A stretch of 64,000 nt of DNA from Phellopilus nigrolimitatus (taxonomy: Eukaryota; Basidiomycota; Agaricomycetes; Hymenochaetales; Hymenochaetaceae), in assembly GCA_021029095.1 (NCBI GenBank), contig JAJOHG010000124.1, positions 1-64,000 of the forward strand. The letters are read 5' to 3'. The translations under genes and the position numbers were made by a program. Positions 10,381-22,359 of this stretch are shown here, piece after piece; the stretch's first letter is position 1, and each line of letters starts with the position of its first letter. The notes under the pieces were generated by a model. It ran no database searches and was not told the DNA's origin. It saw only the letters and a program-made list of their open reading frames with translations.

Positions 10381-11041
10381 CGTGTAAAGTCACCCAGAGT
10401 AGACAGAAGCCGAGCTACTGAGAGGGAGAATTTAAGGAAGTATGTGGGTACATTCAACAATGCACCTGGGGAAGATAAATCAACAGGGACTTAAGTTGTA
10501 AGCATGGAGCATGGGAAGAGGAGGCATTTTTGAGTCAGAAGATCATACGTAAGCTGAATCTATTTGTAAGCGAGAATTATGACCTCATTCGTTTTCCCCT
10601 TATGGCGTGCACTTCCGTATTGCTATACTAGTATACACAAGAAAAACACGGGAAAAGACAATCATCCCCGGTCGAGGAGATTGTCAGCTGTTTGACATGA
10701 GCCACATAGGAATGCCCACAGCGACTGAAGACATGGGTATAGTAAAGACTACCAGCCGTAGTTCGTTCAAATTCGGAGACCCCCGAGTTTTTTTTCTTTT
10801 TTTTTGAACTGTAGCTGGGCTATATCACCAGTGGACAAGAAAGAGGTCGATAATAGCTTGACGGTAACATGGAAAGAGATGCGATTGGATGGGTACTGTT
10901 GAGAATCAATCTTAATCATAGACAGCGTACTAAACGACTACTAGTAAAGAGATAATCGAATCTTCCTAGTAATGCGACGTAAGGTAGCCGTTGTCGAAAT
11001 CCATCTTCTCATCCAATCTCCCTAACCTCTCCGTCTCTCTT
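10381..11041. other. Intergenic region, no gene seen
   Basis: Between the 5' end of the FAD oxidoreductase and the 3' end of the LPMO gene. Contains a T-rich tract (10790-10805) on the plus strand and no convincing frame. Confidence 0.5.
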
Positions 11042-12763
11042 TCACAGACATTGGTAATACTGTCGCGATTGCCGTATGATCAGTCCGCTGACAAGTGAAG
11101 CTACTCCGAAACTAATATATTACTCACATAGTCATTGACAACTTGACATGTGTACGGAGCCACACATGTTGTCGGTCCAGTAAATCTGCGACAGAAGTAT
11201 GAACGTCAGCATGTCATCAATTCTAGCTTTAAAAGACGACGATGAGAAGGATTTGAAATCAACACGTACCCTGTCCCGCCACATTGAGCATACTGCGCGG
11301 CAGCAGCGCTTGTGCTAGAAGCAGTCGACGACGGGGCTGACGCAATGGAGCTCGGGGAAGGTGCAGAGGTGGGCTCAGATGGTGTGCTCGCCGAGCTTGG
11401 GCTTGGTGAATCGCCCGAAGAACCACTGCAGCTGAAGACCGGGGGACCTGTAGGTATGGGACGAACATCGCTACTTTAAATGTCAATTTCGATAAAATCA
11501 CAACTGCCGCGCACCTGGAATGGTGTAGCTCGGCAGGGTTTGGTAAATGTCTATGGTGATACCTGTTGATTCGAATGAGCATGACTTTTCTTTTGGTCGT
11601 GGTGATTCAGTTATGAATTCTCACCCGGGTCTGTCCCTATGGTAGCCGATTTAGATTCGGTTAAAGACTTCACCTTTGTTTCTGGGACAAAGAAGCTCAC
11701 CGCTGTAGGCGCCCGGGAAGCTGACCGTGGAGGGTTCGGTACTTCCTCCGCCAGTAATCTGCAGTTGTGCGCACTCCATCTATGTGCATTAAGCAAATAA
11801 ATCTCAGCACGATATCCTCTCTACCTTGATTAGAAAAGATACGCACGTAGAATTGCGCTCCAGGGTAGCTGGTGGCGGCATGCAGAGCTTCACGAATTTG
11901 TTGTCAAACTCAGCCAATATCCATGACGGAGTTGAAGACAACAGGGAAAAGACCTACCGATGACCTCGTGACGCAGCAAGTATTGACCCTCGGGAATGCA
12001 CGAGGGGATAGTAAAAGTGACTTTACCCTTGTTCGCAATCATACGATCAACGCCCCAGGTCTGGCTGCTCACATCCAGCCCGTCCTCGTAAATCTTGTAC
12101 CAATTGAGTCCGGTCACGCTCGACTGTGTTGCATTGGGGATCTGTGCGCTATGCATAGTCCGTATTTAGTAGTTAGTGTGTGTATTTCAGGAAATCGTTG
12201 CTCCGACTCACAGGTAAGAAATCACCGGTCCTGCAAGGCGATGCGACCAGAAATGGCGAGTGAGTAAAAATTCAAAGACAAAGGCGCAAGTACGCACCTT
12301 TGTGGCTAGGATCAATGGGGTCTGCCGGGTCACTTGGGTCGGCACCAGCCAGCGTATGGTGCCATTCGGCTGTGACACTGCTTCCCGCTGGGACAGTGAT
12401 AATATCCGTTGAAACGGGCTGTTGGTACGGGTTGATGCCCCCGTTGCAGATGAGATCGTTCGAGGTGACATCCGTGATAGGCTATCAGAGCGTGTAAAAG
12501 AAAATCCTCAGGAATGATACATTAGGAAGGCTGTAGAGTACGCACACCGTCGTAACTAGGCACTCGAATGCCGTTAATGTGTCCCTGGTCAACACCGTTC
12601 ACGTACATCTCCTATGGGTCGCGGCAGCAAAAGAGAGAGTGAGCCAGCGTATTTCATTTATTTATGACAAAAATAGCGCGAGAAATACCTGGAAGATGGT
12701 GTGCGCCGAGGAGGTCAGCGTCAGCGCCGCGAGAACTAAACCAGAGAGCATCGTGAAGTACAT
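11042..12763 (-). CDS. AA9 lytic polysaccharide monooxygenase with C-terminal CBM1
   Basis: Many small exons on the minus strand. Exon 1 (12689-12763) encodes the signal peptide [20 protein letters not shown] directly followed by HTIFQ, so His-1 of the copper histidine brace would be the mature N-terminus. Later exons give [38 protein letters not shown] (second brace His), [13 protein letters not shown] and [11 protein letters not shown] (the His, Gln and axial Tyr of AA9). A Ser/Pro/Ala linker leads to [33 protein letters not shown], a complete family 1 cellulose-binding module with its Cys pattern and aromatic face. AA9 enzymes cleave cellulose (some also hemicellulose) oxidatively outside the cell. 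Typical size; all key residues present. Confidence 0.93.
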
Positions 12764-12814
12764 GGCTCTAACGAGGAACGTACAAGCGCTGTAGATAGGA
12801 CAGAGGTATAGTAC

Positions 12815-12830
12815 ACTCCACTCTTATACC
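12815..12830 (-). promoter_or_regulatory. Possible TATA box of the LPMO gene
   Basis: On the minus strand TATAAGAG lies about 60 bases upstream of the LPMO start codon (12763). Position suits a core promoter for a strongly inducible secreted enzyme. Single-motif evidence only. Confidence 0.4.
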
Positions 12831-13379
12831 CGCCGCATTAAATCGACGTAAGTTTCCAATTTTCCACAATCGAAGAGACATACCCCGCATTTGACGCGAT
12901 GTTATCGGCTAGCCTTGCCATTCATTACTAAGAGCCGGTCAGGAACATTGAGGCAATAGCTAGGAGAATGTATCGTGAAGCTCTCAATTTGAGGTCGAAG
13001 ACCGCACTATCGAGATGCGGTCCGCGAAGTTTTAGCAATACTTCGCCGAGAGCAGCGTCACGAACAAACGTAGGCTAATGACGGAGAAATTGATAGCAGT
13101 GATTCTCCGTGGGTGCAGATCATGCGTCCTGGTAAAGCCGGCTACCATTGGTCAGAGAATGGTAGTAGATGTTGAGGTACCGTCCATCGTCCCGTAATGA
13201 AAAATTTAGTATTCTTCCTGGTCCTGGGAGTCTTCTCTGAATTGATCCGAACATTGTGGACAACGACTATAGCACAATGATAAAAATACAACTGTATGCT
13301 GTATACAATACTACCAGAGCTTCATGAGTATAGCGCAAAGGAGAGGAGGGAAATGGATTATAAGTACCAACTAAACCTT
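12831..13379. other. Intergenic region, no gene seen
   Basis: Upstream DNA of the LPMO gene and 3' flank of the VPS37-like gene. No convincing frame. Confidence 0.5.
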
Positions 13380-14108
13380 CTACTCATCGTGCCACTCGAC
13401 CTTTCCCGCGGCCCATCGATCGCCCCACATGACTCGCTTATGATAGGTTTTTCGCAATTCCTTGAACTCCTTTACGAATTCATCCACATCTTTGCCGTTC
13501 GTTTCTCCCTGTTCGGAGGCGGCTGAAGAAGACTGGATAAATGAAGAAGCAAGGGCCTCCGAGGCATCGTCCTGGGCCGTGGTCGCATGCCGTAGACGCA
13601 TGAGCAAGAATTGCGGCGTAAAACGCTTCCGTATTATTTAGCCAGTGATGACAATATTGAGTTACAATGGAGAAATGGGACGCGTACCTGATATACTTCC
13701 TTCTGCTGTTTTTCTATCTCCCGCCAGCGCACTTCCATCGCCTTGGCTTGGTCAAACGCGTCCTTCGATTCTGTCCTCAGCTGGTACAGCTGCTCTTGCA
13801 TCGCAAGGTTATTCCCTGCATTCTTCGTCAGAAGGGGAACATGAAGCAACCGTGTCTTTCAATACACACTCGCTAGCTCCTCGTTGGCCATGCCCAGCTC
13901 AACCTGCGCATGGAACATGGCCTGCACTTGAGGCAAGGTGTGAAATACGGCCTGGAAATATTGCGGGTCGTTGAACATGTCTTCGAGGTCCTCACGTCTG
14001 CGGGCGCATCTCAGAGCTTGTAAACTCAGACAAGTTGGTCGCAGGCCTCGCTCACGATAGCTTCGCCAAGTCTGGAAACTCGGCGAACAGAGGGGAGTCA
14101 AAAGACAT
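13380..14108 (-). CDS. VPS37: VPS37-like ESCRT-I subunit (Mod(r) domain)
   Basis: Spliced product begins MSFDSPLFAEFPDLAKLS (exon 1 at 14108), joins REDLEDMFNDPQYFQAVFHTLPQV and VELGMANEELAS, then LAMQEQLYQLRTESKDAFDQAKAMEVRWREIEKQQKEVYQ, then MRLRHATTAQDDASEALASSF, and ends DRWAAGKVEWHDE. This is the Mod(r) coiled-coil domain of VPS37, which with VPS23 and VPS28 forms the ESCRT-I stalk that sorts ubiquitinated cargo into multivesicular bodies. Predicted length is about 200 aa, as usual for fungal VPS37. There are at least three introns of about 60-90 nt. A foldback MITE starts 137 bases upstream of the ATG, inside the expected promoter. Confidence 0.75.
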
Positions 14109-14244
14109 GGCAACCGCAAGTAGCAACAGCTTCAAAAACAAAAAGAGCACTAAGTGATTGCCAGCCTGCCAGGTGAGTGAGTGAGCTGGAAATACGAAAG
14201 AGGTCGTCAGCGCTTCAGTGTCGGTGTCACTCAGACTGTCACTG

Positions 14245-14933
14245 GTGAGGGGAGGCAATCCCTGCCAAAAGAGTGTGCACGCTTTGTAATCTGACAAATG
14301 ATCGGCACTTGCCAATTTAAGAACTTTTGGTGGCGAAGGTTTACAGATGGCCAACTTGACACAATCCAGCCACTCCGTGCTGAATTTCTTTGACAAAAAA
14401 TTGTAAAACCATATTTTAAGACTATACTTACAATATATATTTTAACTCATGTGGGTTTTTAATGAAAAAAGATTTGTAGCAAAGAAAAGAGCAAGAGGTG
14501 AGCGCGTTTTCGGCGGTCACGTGACCTCAGCGCATGCAGAAATGGCCGCGTACATGCAAATGCGCAGAACAATATTTTGAGCTCAATTCTCCACCGTTTG
14601 GCATGATTTAAGCTGGAAAGTACTCGGATGATATGGGGCTGGGAATTCTCTGTTGTCGATTTTTTAATTTCTCCCTCAAAGTGTCAGAACAGTGGTCTCA
14701 CATGGTTGTTCTGACACTTTGAGGGAGAAATTAAAAAATCGGCAACAGAGAACTCCCAGCCCCATATCATCCGAGTACTTTCCAGCTTAAATCATGCCAA
14801 ACGGTGGAGAATTGAGCTCAAAATATTGTTCTGTAACTTGTCTTTCACTCAGGAGTCGCAAAATTTCCATTTGTGGTAAGTGTGTAAGCAACTACAAATA
14901 CACACTCTTTTGGCAGGGATTGCCTCCCCTCAC
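14245..14933. mobile_element. Foldback MITE copy 2 (689 bp)
   Basis: Has the same perfect 33-bp terminal inverted repeats (GTGAGGGGAGGCAATCCC at the left, complement at the right) and exactly the same length as copy 1 after removal of its nested insert. Internal palindrome: arms 14565-14691 and 14707-14833, 15-base spacer. No clear target duplication: flanks read CACTG on the left and GCGAT on the right. It has no coding capacity. It lies between the VPS37-like gene and a 2-kb gene-free stretch. Confidence 0.85.
14565..14833. repeat. Large near-perfect palindrome (127 + 15 + 127) inside MITE copy 2
   Basis: Left arm begins CAGAACAATATTTTGAGCTC, and the right arm is its reverse complement with only a few mismatches. 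Arm length and spacer length equal those of copy 1 exactly, although the spacer and the middle part of the arms differ from copy 1. Confidence 0.85.
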
Positions 14934-16885
14934 GCGATCACATATAGCGTCACGTGCTTGACGCGTGATCCGTGGCGTTGACGCGTCTTGCTACGAAACA
15001 TTTAACATGAAGCCAATGATCAAGATCAAGGCGTATGTGACCTTCAGAAAATATACAATAGAGAGTAAACAAAAGCGACCGCTATGGCGATTGCTCTTTT
15101 TCCCCTCAGTGTCGACTCGCGACTCTAACCTCGCACAGTAACTGCGACTGGGATCTCCCATAAAACCGAAGTCATCGCAGCTTTCATCTACGGCGATTCC
15201 GATAATAAGCATATAGCTGAGCTGGCGCGCCATTTATTGTGGTGGCCGCACTCCTTGTGCTCCGCAACTGTAACGGTAAAGATATCGGATCTTGAATGGG
15301 CAGATCCTTGACAGTAGTGGTCATGGGTTAATTCGAAAAGTCCTTATGTGCACGCCACCACGAAAGTGCTTTTTCGTAATGGCATTATAGTACTTTAATA
15401 GTTCGGGTATAATATAATGTATGCATTCGGGTCAGAGGCGCAGAAGTGTACTCAGGGAACTACGAAAATAAGAGGTTGTGAATAGTGGGGCGATATCGTA
15501 CCTGGCCATAGCGCTGTATTGGGTAGGATTTTAGGGACGAATAGAGACGGACACGTAGTTGATTGTGAGGTTTGTCTTTTAAGAAGTTTCGACGTGAAGT
15601 TGCGATATTGAGCAAGCTAACTGCAGGCCTTGCGGAGTTAGCTTTGATTTATTGATGTTATTCGCGGGGAATGTTTCGGAGCTAGTAAGTAGCCAAGCAC
15701 CTTTGTTAGATGACAGTTGAAAGACTTGTTGCAAATAAAAGGACATTGACTTGTAGAATCGAAAAAGCATGTCTTGGCTCTTTACGGGAATTAATTGATG
15801 GGTCGCGAACCGGACCGAGGGGCAGCGTCGGATAGGCGGACACAGTCATGCAGCGCTCTATCGAGCCAATTTTGTCTAGGAGAGTCTTGCTCATTGGAGA
15901 GATCTAAATTGTTCGCCGACTGGAGATGCGATTATTTTTATCGGTGTAAGCTCGGAGTTCCAACTTGGGTTGGTAACTTGCTCTTCTCGCTCTCCATTGA
16001 TTCCGGCGATGTGACAATATGATGTACATCTCAGCTGGACGAAATTGGAACTGGTTGGCAAGCTTCAGCAAACTAAGAGATCGGCAACAGTAGATCGTGT
16101 TGCGGTGCTGATTGAGTGGCTGAAAATGGGCGCAGATTTGGCAGACATCAAGCTTTGTGGCTCTTGAAGAGCTCTAGCAGTCCTCGTGGGGAAGCGACGA
16201 GGAGCCTTCAACTCGTCACAACATGCTCCAGCCATATTCTTTATCTCCGAAAGACAGGTGAGCGAAGACAATTAGCAACATATAAAGGATAATGATTGCA
16301 GCAACGCACTTTGACACATGGACGATCGATAACATCACAGGCTTGCAATCCTCGCGTCAACGTGCCTCGAGGTGTCGTTAGGTGCCATCTCTTCAACAGT
16401 CCGAAACCTTAAGCAAGGCTTCAAGATTATGGCCTCGAGGAGACCAACATTTAAGGGGATTAAAGTTTAAGACGGACAAAGGTCCCCTGAAGGTTCTCGT
16501 GTGCGTCCATCCTGCCATGTGCAAAGAACACGAAGTGCTGAGCTTTCGTGAGAGGATGTATTAATTTCTCGAAAGGCCAATGAGAGAAAAAGGTCGGCAT
16601 ATTGACGCACATGTCCTTCCTAAAATCTTCCCGTGCTTTCAAGTCTCGGGTGCCTTATTCGGCATGTTCGCTTGTGTTCGCTTGGTTTGAGAAGTCTGTG
16701 CCGGTGCCTTGTAAATTGTTGAAGATGATGGTCGTCAAGTATCAAATGTACAGAAGATCCCGTCAAACGCAGCTGTAAGTAGCTATACCTTCTCACGAAT
16801 TCCGCTTTAGCGTAACATACAAAAAGGTCGACCACATCTGTCCTCTTCTCACTTCTCCCCTTCATTCCCTTTTTCTCTTTACTTC
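14934..16885. other. Two-kilobase gene-free stretch
   Basis: Only short frames (up to about 80 codons) with no family resemblance. The last part (16840-16920) is pyrimidine-rich (CTTCTCCCC, CCTTTTTCTC), typical of a fungal promoter, and leads into the triplicated secreted-protein gene. Confidence 0.5.
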
Positions 16886-16888
16886 TCC

Positions 16889-16898
16889 CTTTATAAAT
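16889..16898 (+). promoter_or_regulatory. TATA box and CT-rich promoter of the triplicated secreted protein
   Basis: TTATAAATTC directly after a long CT-rich run, about 125 bases before the ATG at 17019. This arrangement is common in highly expressed filamentous fungal genes. Motif-only evidence. Confidence 0.45.
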
Positions 16899-17018
16899 TC
16901 TTATCCTTCTTTTACGCTGAGCGTATTTTACTTTCTTTCAGACATAGTCAGCAGGCTTACCCAGAGACTCACTTTCATTAATTGAAATTGTTTTACAAAA
17001 GAAACTCATAAACTCATC

Positions 17019-18690
17019 ATGAAGCTCCTCAACACGATCTGTCTGTCTATTCTTGCTGCATCTACTGCTGCTGCTCCCCTTAGAGGGCTTCGTCGTCAGA
17101 GCGGCGCTGACGGCTTGTCTCTCACCGAGATCGACACACTCACTCCTCAGTTTGGCCACAGCGCCGGGGTAAACCCCACTGGTACTGGTGACTGCGATGG
17201 CGCAGTGAACGGTGCGAATGGTCAGCCCATCAAGGTCCCTTGTGATTGCCCTCCTGCGCGAGACCAGTTTATCCAGGTAAAGTTATTGACTTTTGAAAAG
17301 CCAAGTTAAAATTTCATTTTTATTTCGTTATGTAGAGTCTTGCTACGAACATCGCAGCTGGCCACGTTGTTAACAACCCGTCGGTTCCCTTCTCATTTCC
17401 GACGGACAACTCGACGGCTTCTATCCTCGCACGCTTTAATGCTGCATCCGTCACGCTCCAAAACCTAAATGGCTCGGGCGTTGGGTGCCCGGAATCTTCT
17501 ACAACATTCGCTGCGCAAGCTGCCGCTGTTCAGAGTGGCGCTGGCGCAAACAATGCGGCCTCGTCTTCCTCGACCGCACCGACGAGTACAATCGCGACGT
17601 CTTCCTTATCTGCTGCATCCGCTTCATCCGCTTCATCTGCGCCTTCCTCTACTTCATCTCCGAGTAGCGGTGCCGATGGCCTAACAAACGCCGAAATTGA
17701 TGCTCTCACTCCTCAATTCGGACATGCTGCGGATGTCAACCCGACCGGCACCGGCGATTGCGACGGTGCGGTCAATGGTGCAGATGGTCAGCCTATCAAA
17801 GTACCATGCGACTGTCCCCCGGCTCGAGATACGTTCATCCAGGTTTGTCTTCTCACGAAACCTTCTATTTTCCCAATAATGTTTTAAAATATTGGTTGTA
17901 TACATTTTTAGTCTCTTGCCGGGAATCTTGCAGCGGGTCACGTCGTCAACAACCCTTCAGTGGGAATCTCGTTTCCGACTGATAACTCAACGGATTCGAT
18001 CCTTGCTCGCTTTAACGCGGCGACTGTGACACTTCAAAACCTGAATGGGTCTGGCAAAGGATGTCCTCAGTCATCGACGACATGGACTGCTCAGGCGAAC
18101 GCAATTCGCAATGGCCAGAGTGAGGTTGCCTCTGTAGTCGCACCATCAACACCTGCGTCGACTGTCGCAGCCATCGTGTCATCATCAACTGCGGCATCCG
18201 TTGTGCCATCAGCACCTGCTAGTCTTGTTGCGTCGGCTGACCCCGCGGCGACTTCGGCGTCCGCTAGCGGTCTGTCTCTTGCACAGATTGACGCGCTCAC
18301 GCCAGACTTGGGCTTCACCGCTGGCGTGAACCCTACCGGTACCGGCGATTGTGATGGTGCGGTAGATGGCACCAATGGACAGCCAATCAAGGTTCCTTGC
18401 TCGTGCCCACCTGCGCGTGATGTCTTGGTTCAGGTAAGGCCTCTCTACTATTTTTACAAGAGCTTATAGAATTGACATTCCCGTAGTCTCTTTCTGAGGA
18501 CATCGCCGCGGGACATGCGGTTAACAATCCCAGTGTGGCCGTCTCCTTCCCTACGGATAACTCAACAGCGTCGCAGATCACGCGTATCCAGTCCACGCTC
18601 GTCGCGCTTCAAAATTTGAATGGCGAGGGACAGGGCTGCCCCGCCGCCAGCACGACGCTGTCTTCGCAGCTCAAAGCACTCCAAGGATGA
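17019..18690 (+). CDS. Secreted protein of three tandem Cys-containing modules
   Basis: Exons 17019-17276, 17336-17842, 17912-18433 and 18487-18690 give 496 aa. A signal peptide (MKLLNTICLSILAASTAAAP) is followed by a Kex2-like site LRGLRR. Three modules of about 120 aa follow, each reading GLSLTEIDTLTPQFG, then GVNPTGTGDCDGAVNG, QPIKVPCDCPPARD, FIQ-intron-SL, GHVVNNPSV, SFPTDNST and VTLQNLNGSGVGCP. Modules are joined by Ser/Ala/Thr-rich linkers that look O-glycosylated. Each of the three introns falls at the same codon (FIQ|SL). Five Cys per module. I know similar single-module secreted proteins only as uncharacterised basidiomycete proteins, so no function is assigned. An extracellular or wall role is inference. 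Confidence 0.85.
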
Positions 18691-20580
18691 GCCATTTATC
18701 CTGAGATATGACTCCTAATGCTTCGAGGCTGCACTTTTTAAGTGGTCTTGCGATGTTCTGAACTTAAAATACCCCGTGCTCTTCGTGTTCGTTTTTATCG
18801 GTTTTTATGACTTTTCTTAACTTTTGTATTAGAGGGAAGCTGAGATGACTTGTCAGCGGGAGGGCCGCTTTCACAATGGCTCGGATGCAGATAGTCATCC
18901 GTTGATAATAGCCAGTATTGTATTTCATTCGTACAAGTAACGTTCGTGTGGCTTGCCTCCTAATCGTTATTCGCAATTTATTCCTTTCCCTGAAGGTGGG
19001 AGGTACTTCGTCGGCAGAGTGAAGTTAGCTTACGTAACACGTGGCTTACCGAAAGTCGCTCGTTTACAATTTGCAAGCGCTCTCAGACTTGCCCTTAGTC
19101 CACCCCAGTAGTCTCTTTTGGTGCATCTGCTGGAAACGCTTCTTTCTCTTTGGCCTTATCGCCTAGTGACTCGTTCCTTCTTCTGTATGCGGTGCGCGCG
19201 CACAGTGAGTGCCGGGGTGAACAGGTTACGCTTTCCACTTACGACAGGGCGCGTCTTTCCGCGGCGCAAATTTCTCAACCCCACACGAGTACGCGTGCTA
19301 CCAAGTCGATACCTAGATATATTCTATTTTCGTCAAGTTCCTGAACAAGAGAGGCTCAAGATAACAGTCTGCCAAAGGCACATGCTTGGTAAAGTTCGCG
19401 CCGTGACTTAGACAAGAGCTCGTGTCTGCACTCAGGCAACTTAATGGCAGGGTGACTAGAACGACTCTCAGACTGGTGTCATTTTCAATTCAGACTTGCA
19501 ATACCAAATCCCAGATACCAAAGCAAATAAATACATCGAAGTCTTGGTATAGCAGGACGCAGGGGACGCGCTTCTTGGACCTTCAAACCATCGCGTTCAG
19601 GGACTTCTTCCAACTTTATTCGCCGGAATGCGCTGATTCTGAAAACTTTATGTGACTTGTTTGACGATGCTTTCTTGGCAATGCTTTGTCTAGATGTGAA
19701 TTGAAGGACTTGCTGTGTTGCTATGGGCGTCTGCCCTGAGTCGTGTACAGACAGACACCTGTCACCACTGCTGATACGACTGATACCGGTGCTGGCATCG
19801 ATGCTTCTCAAAACTCATCGTTACTGTCTTTCCTCGAACGATATAAGACTGTCGTGGCGCTGATGTGTCCAACTGTCCCTTCCGCCGCACCTCTCATGTC
19901 TGTCATGGTTACAACCAAGGATCACTTCGATATCCTTTCCGCTGCTACAGGCGGAATGGTAATGCGAGTAAGCTGCTAAGATTAATGTTTTCGTTTTATC
20001 TGAACCGCTCCTCTAGTATAGTGCAGGTTCGCCTGGTTTCGTGAACTAGGTTCCGCGTTTCAGACTAAAGACGTAATCACTTAGTTGCGACCATGACACT
20101 CTGTGTACGATGGGTTTCGATCCACGAGACAACTTGCATAACTGACGGACGATCGAATTGAAGGTGTACGAGTTCTTTCTGACTCTCGATGATGAAGTGA
20201 GAACGGTCCATCTCGTGATCTTAGCAGAGTTAATTATCGCATCGCTAACATGGTTACCTTCATTTGAAGAAGCGGCTAGTCTGGCCCTCTCGAATCACGG
20301 CCATTAAAGCTCTCTTTCTGGCCAATCGTTATCTACCTTTCTCTATCACTTTCAGTAACGCATTCTGTGCGCGATACCATTCTTCCAATTAATTTTGTCT
20401 GCTTACTCATCATTGTTAATCGAACAGTTCTGATTATTAACAAAACTGCCGACGCTCAGGTCAGCCCGGTCTGGAAGAAAGCTTTGCGAAGTACTAACTT
20501 GTTCCCTTCGTCGTCAAAGCTGTGCAAACCTGCATTGATTGCCATAGGATGTAAGATCGCTTAAGCTGCAATATCTACAT
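18691..20580. other. Gene-poor stretch
   Basis: Nearly 1.9 kb with only short open frames (for example 19118-19411 and 19743-19979) that show no family resemblance. 3' flank of the triplicated gene at the left. Confidence 0.45.
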
Positions 20581-20699
20581 TCTCATATCTCTTCTCCTCC
20601 AAATGGATGATAGTCATGTCCTTCTCTGGTTTCATTTTAGCTGAAGGTGGGGATGTAAAATGCCACTAGTCTCATAGCTGAACTTAACGAAAACGCCTA

Positions 20700-21691
20700 G
20701 TTGTTCTTGCTATGCGAGTGTTTGTTATTTGGCAAGCTAGGAGGTCCATCCTGATAATTGTTTCTTGTCTTCTTGGAGTACGACTCTCTCAACTACAGAT
20801 TTTACTTACTTGCTTATTCAACTTCTTACTAGGCGAAGACGACGACAGCTTTCATAGTCACGTATTATTACCTGACGTCTGCTCGAGGTTTGTTCTTTTC
20901 TGCAATGGTCGCTCTGGTTTTCAATACGAGTGGCTTTGATGCAGTGTCTCCGATAAATCTATTCCAGTCGGGATGTGAAGCCGTCTTCGAAAAAAGGATA
21001 GAGTGGATAACTATATTTGTGGTTTTCTTTTTTGAAATAGGTATGTCCCTTTTCGTCCTGCACGTATGTTCAACGTCCTGGATCCACATCTCACATCACC
21101 AGCTATCCTTTCTCTCATGATCATTGCGAAGAGGGCACATCGTAAGCTGCCTGCCATCTCATCATCTGCCTCGCAGCACAAGTTAATAATGATTCTATGA
21201 AGTTCGCAGGTCGCGCTCAGAATTGGTAGCGATTTTAGTAAAAGATGGTAAGCCGAATTTTGTGATGTCCTGTGTGAAATTGACTGTTGGTGGCAGGTAT
21301 TCTCTATTGCATTTGCATCATGGGTAAGCGCAGAGTATCTGTCCTGGCTCGAGCGTCTTGTGTCTCAGTGAACACTACTGCAGCTGTCAGCCTTGTCAAC
21401 GTATTTGTCGTCAAACTCGCACCAGTAAGACTATCAGAGTGGTCAATGAGGAGTAAAGCTAACATATTATCTTATACAGCCTTTTATTTCGCCCTTCCTG
21501 GTTGTGTACGTGTTAAAAGGCATATTTTACCGTGTCGAATACCCTTACTGATCAGTCACGCTTTTCCCAGTACGCAAGGAACCCTGCACAACATACTATG
21601 TACGCGACTACTTCTCCGCCTACGCAGCGCAGATGAGAGGAGGGTTTCGGGAATTTCTCAAGGGGATGGACACATCATTCCTTTAGTGGCA
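20700..21691 (+). CDS. Doubtful multi-exon gene, possibly a membrane protein or its remnant
   Basis: Several short coding-like pieces lie in order with plausible splice sites: MRVFVIWQARRSILIIVSCL (20712 on), IEWITIFVVFFFEI (about 21000), MFNVLDPHLTSPAILSLMIIA, VFSIAFASW followed by donor GTAAGC, NTTAAVSLVNVFVVKLAP followed by donor GTAAGA, then SPFLVVYVLKGIFY. The last piece is VRKEPCTTYYVRDYF...FLKGMDTSFL, stopping at 21691. The hydrophobic runs recall basidiomycete seven-helix DUF6533/6534-type proteins, but the order and exact exons cannot be settled and some pieces end in stops. It may be decayed. Confidence 0.25.
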
Positions 21692-21724
21692 ACGAACAGC
21701 AGCAGAACAACCGTCTCGCAGTGA

Positions 21725-22340
21725 GACTTCCTGTCTTAAGGAATATTTAAACTTTTGGTTGATTACTTATGATCGCTAAATGCGGTGCTAACTGATTTCA
21801 TTTTGATACTCAAATCGTCTGCAGTGTAGGTTATCGGCGAGTACCAATGATAAATCTCATTTTCTACAACAAAGCTGCAAAAAAAAAAAACTATCACAGA
21901 TCATGGTTCTTCGCTAGCTTAGCGATTTCTCAGTCCGTCATCTGCTAAGAATTGACACAATTCTGAGAATATTCTTCAAGTTCAAAATCTCGTTCTTCTA
22001 CTGTTCGAGCTTGCTCGACGCATGTGATGGTCACCTTAAAGATGTCAAACATATAAATGACTCCCTAATTCCTTACAATGCTCAATATTTTGAGGCTACA
22101 AGACAACGAAACCTTAGATCGTCCGAAACTTCTTCTATACATAATTTTGTTTTTGGATGCAGAGCTTGCAGATCGACTTAAGAAAGTACCATGCAGTTTT
22201 CATTCGACTGCCAATGTAAATCTCGTTCAACTCGATGAAAGCTTCTCCATCTTCCATTTTATGACTCCCTTCAATAACGCAACAACATATGAAGGAACAT
22301 AGCAGTTAATGGCTGTCGAAGACAGTAAGAATAATTGATA
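21725..22340. other. Intergenic region, no gene seen
   Basis: AT-rich, with an A-tract (21879-21889). No convincing frame up to the R1 repeat. Confidence 0.45.
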
Positions 22341-22359
22341 GAATAACACTTACCATGTC

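Noticed and set aside
14230..14945. Target-site duplication for MITE copy 2
   Set aside because: Flanks (CACTG and GCGAT) do not match, and shifting the ends by a few bases does not produce a duplication.
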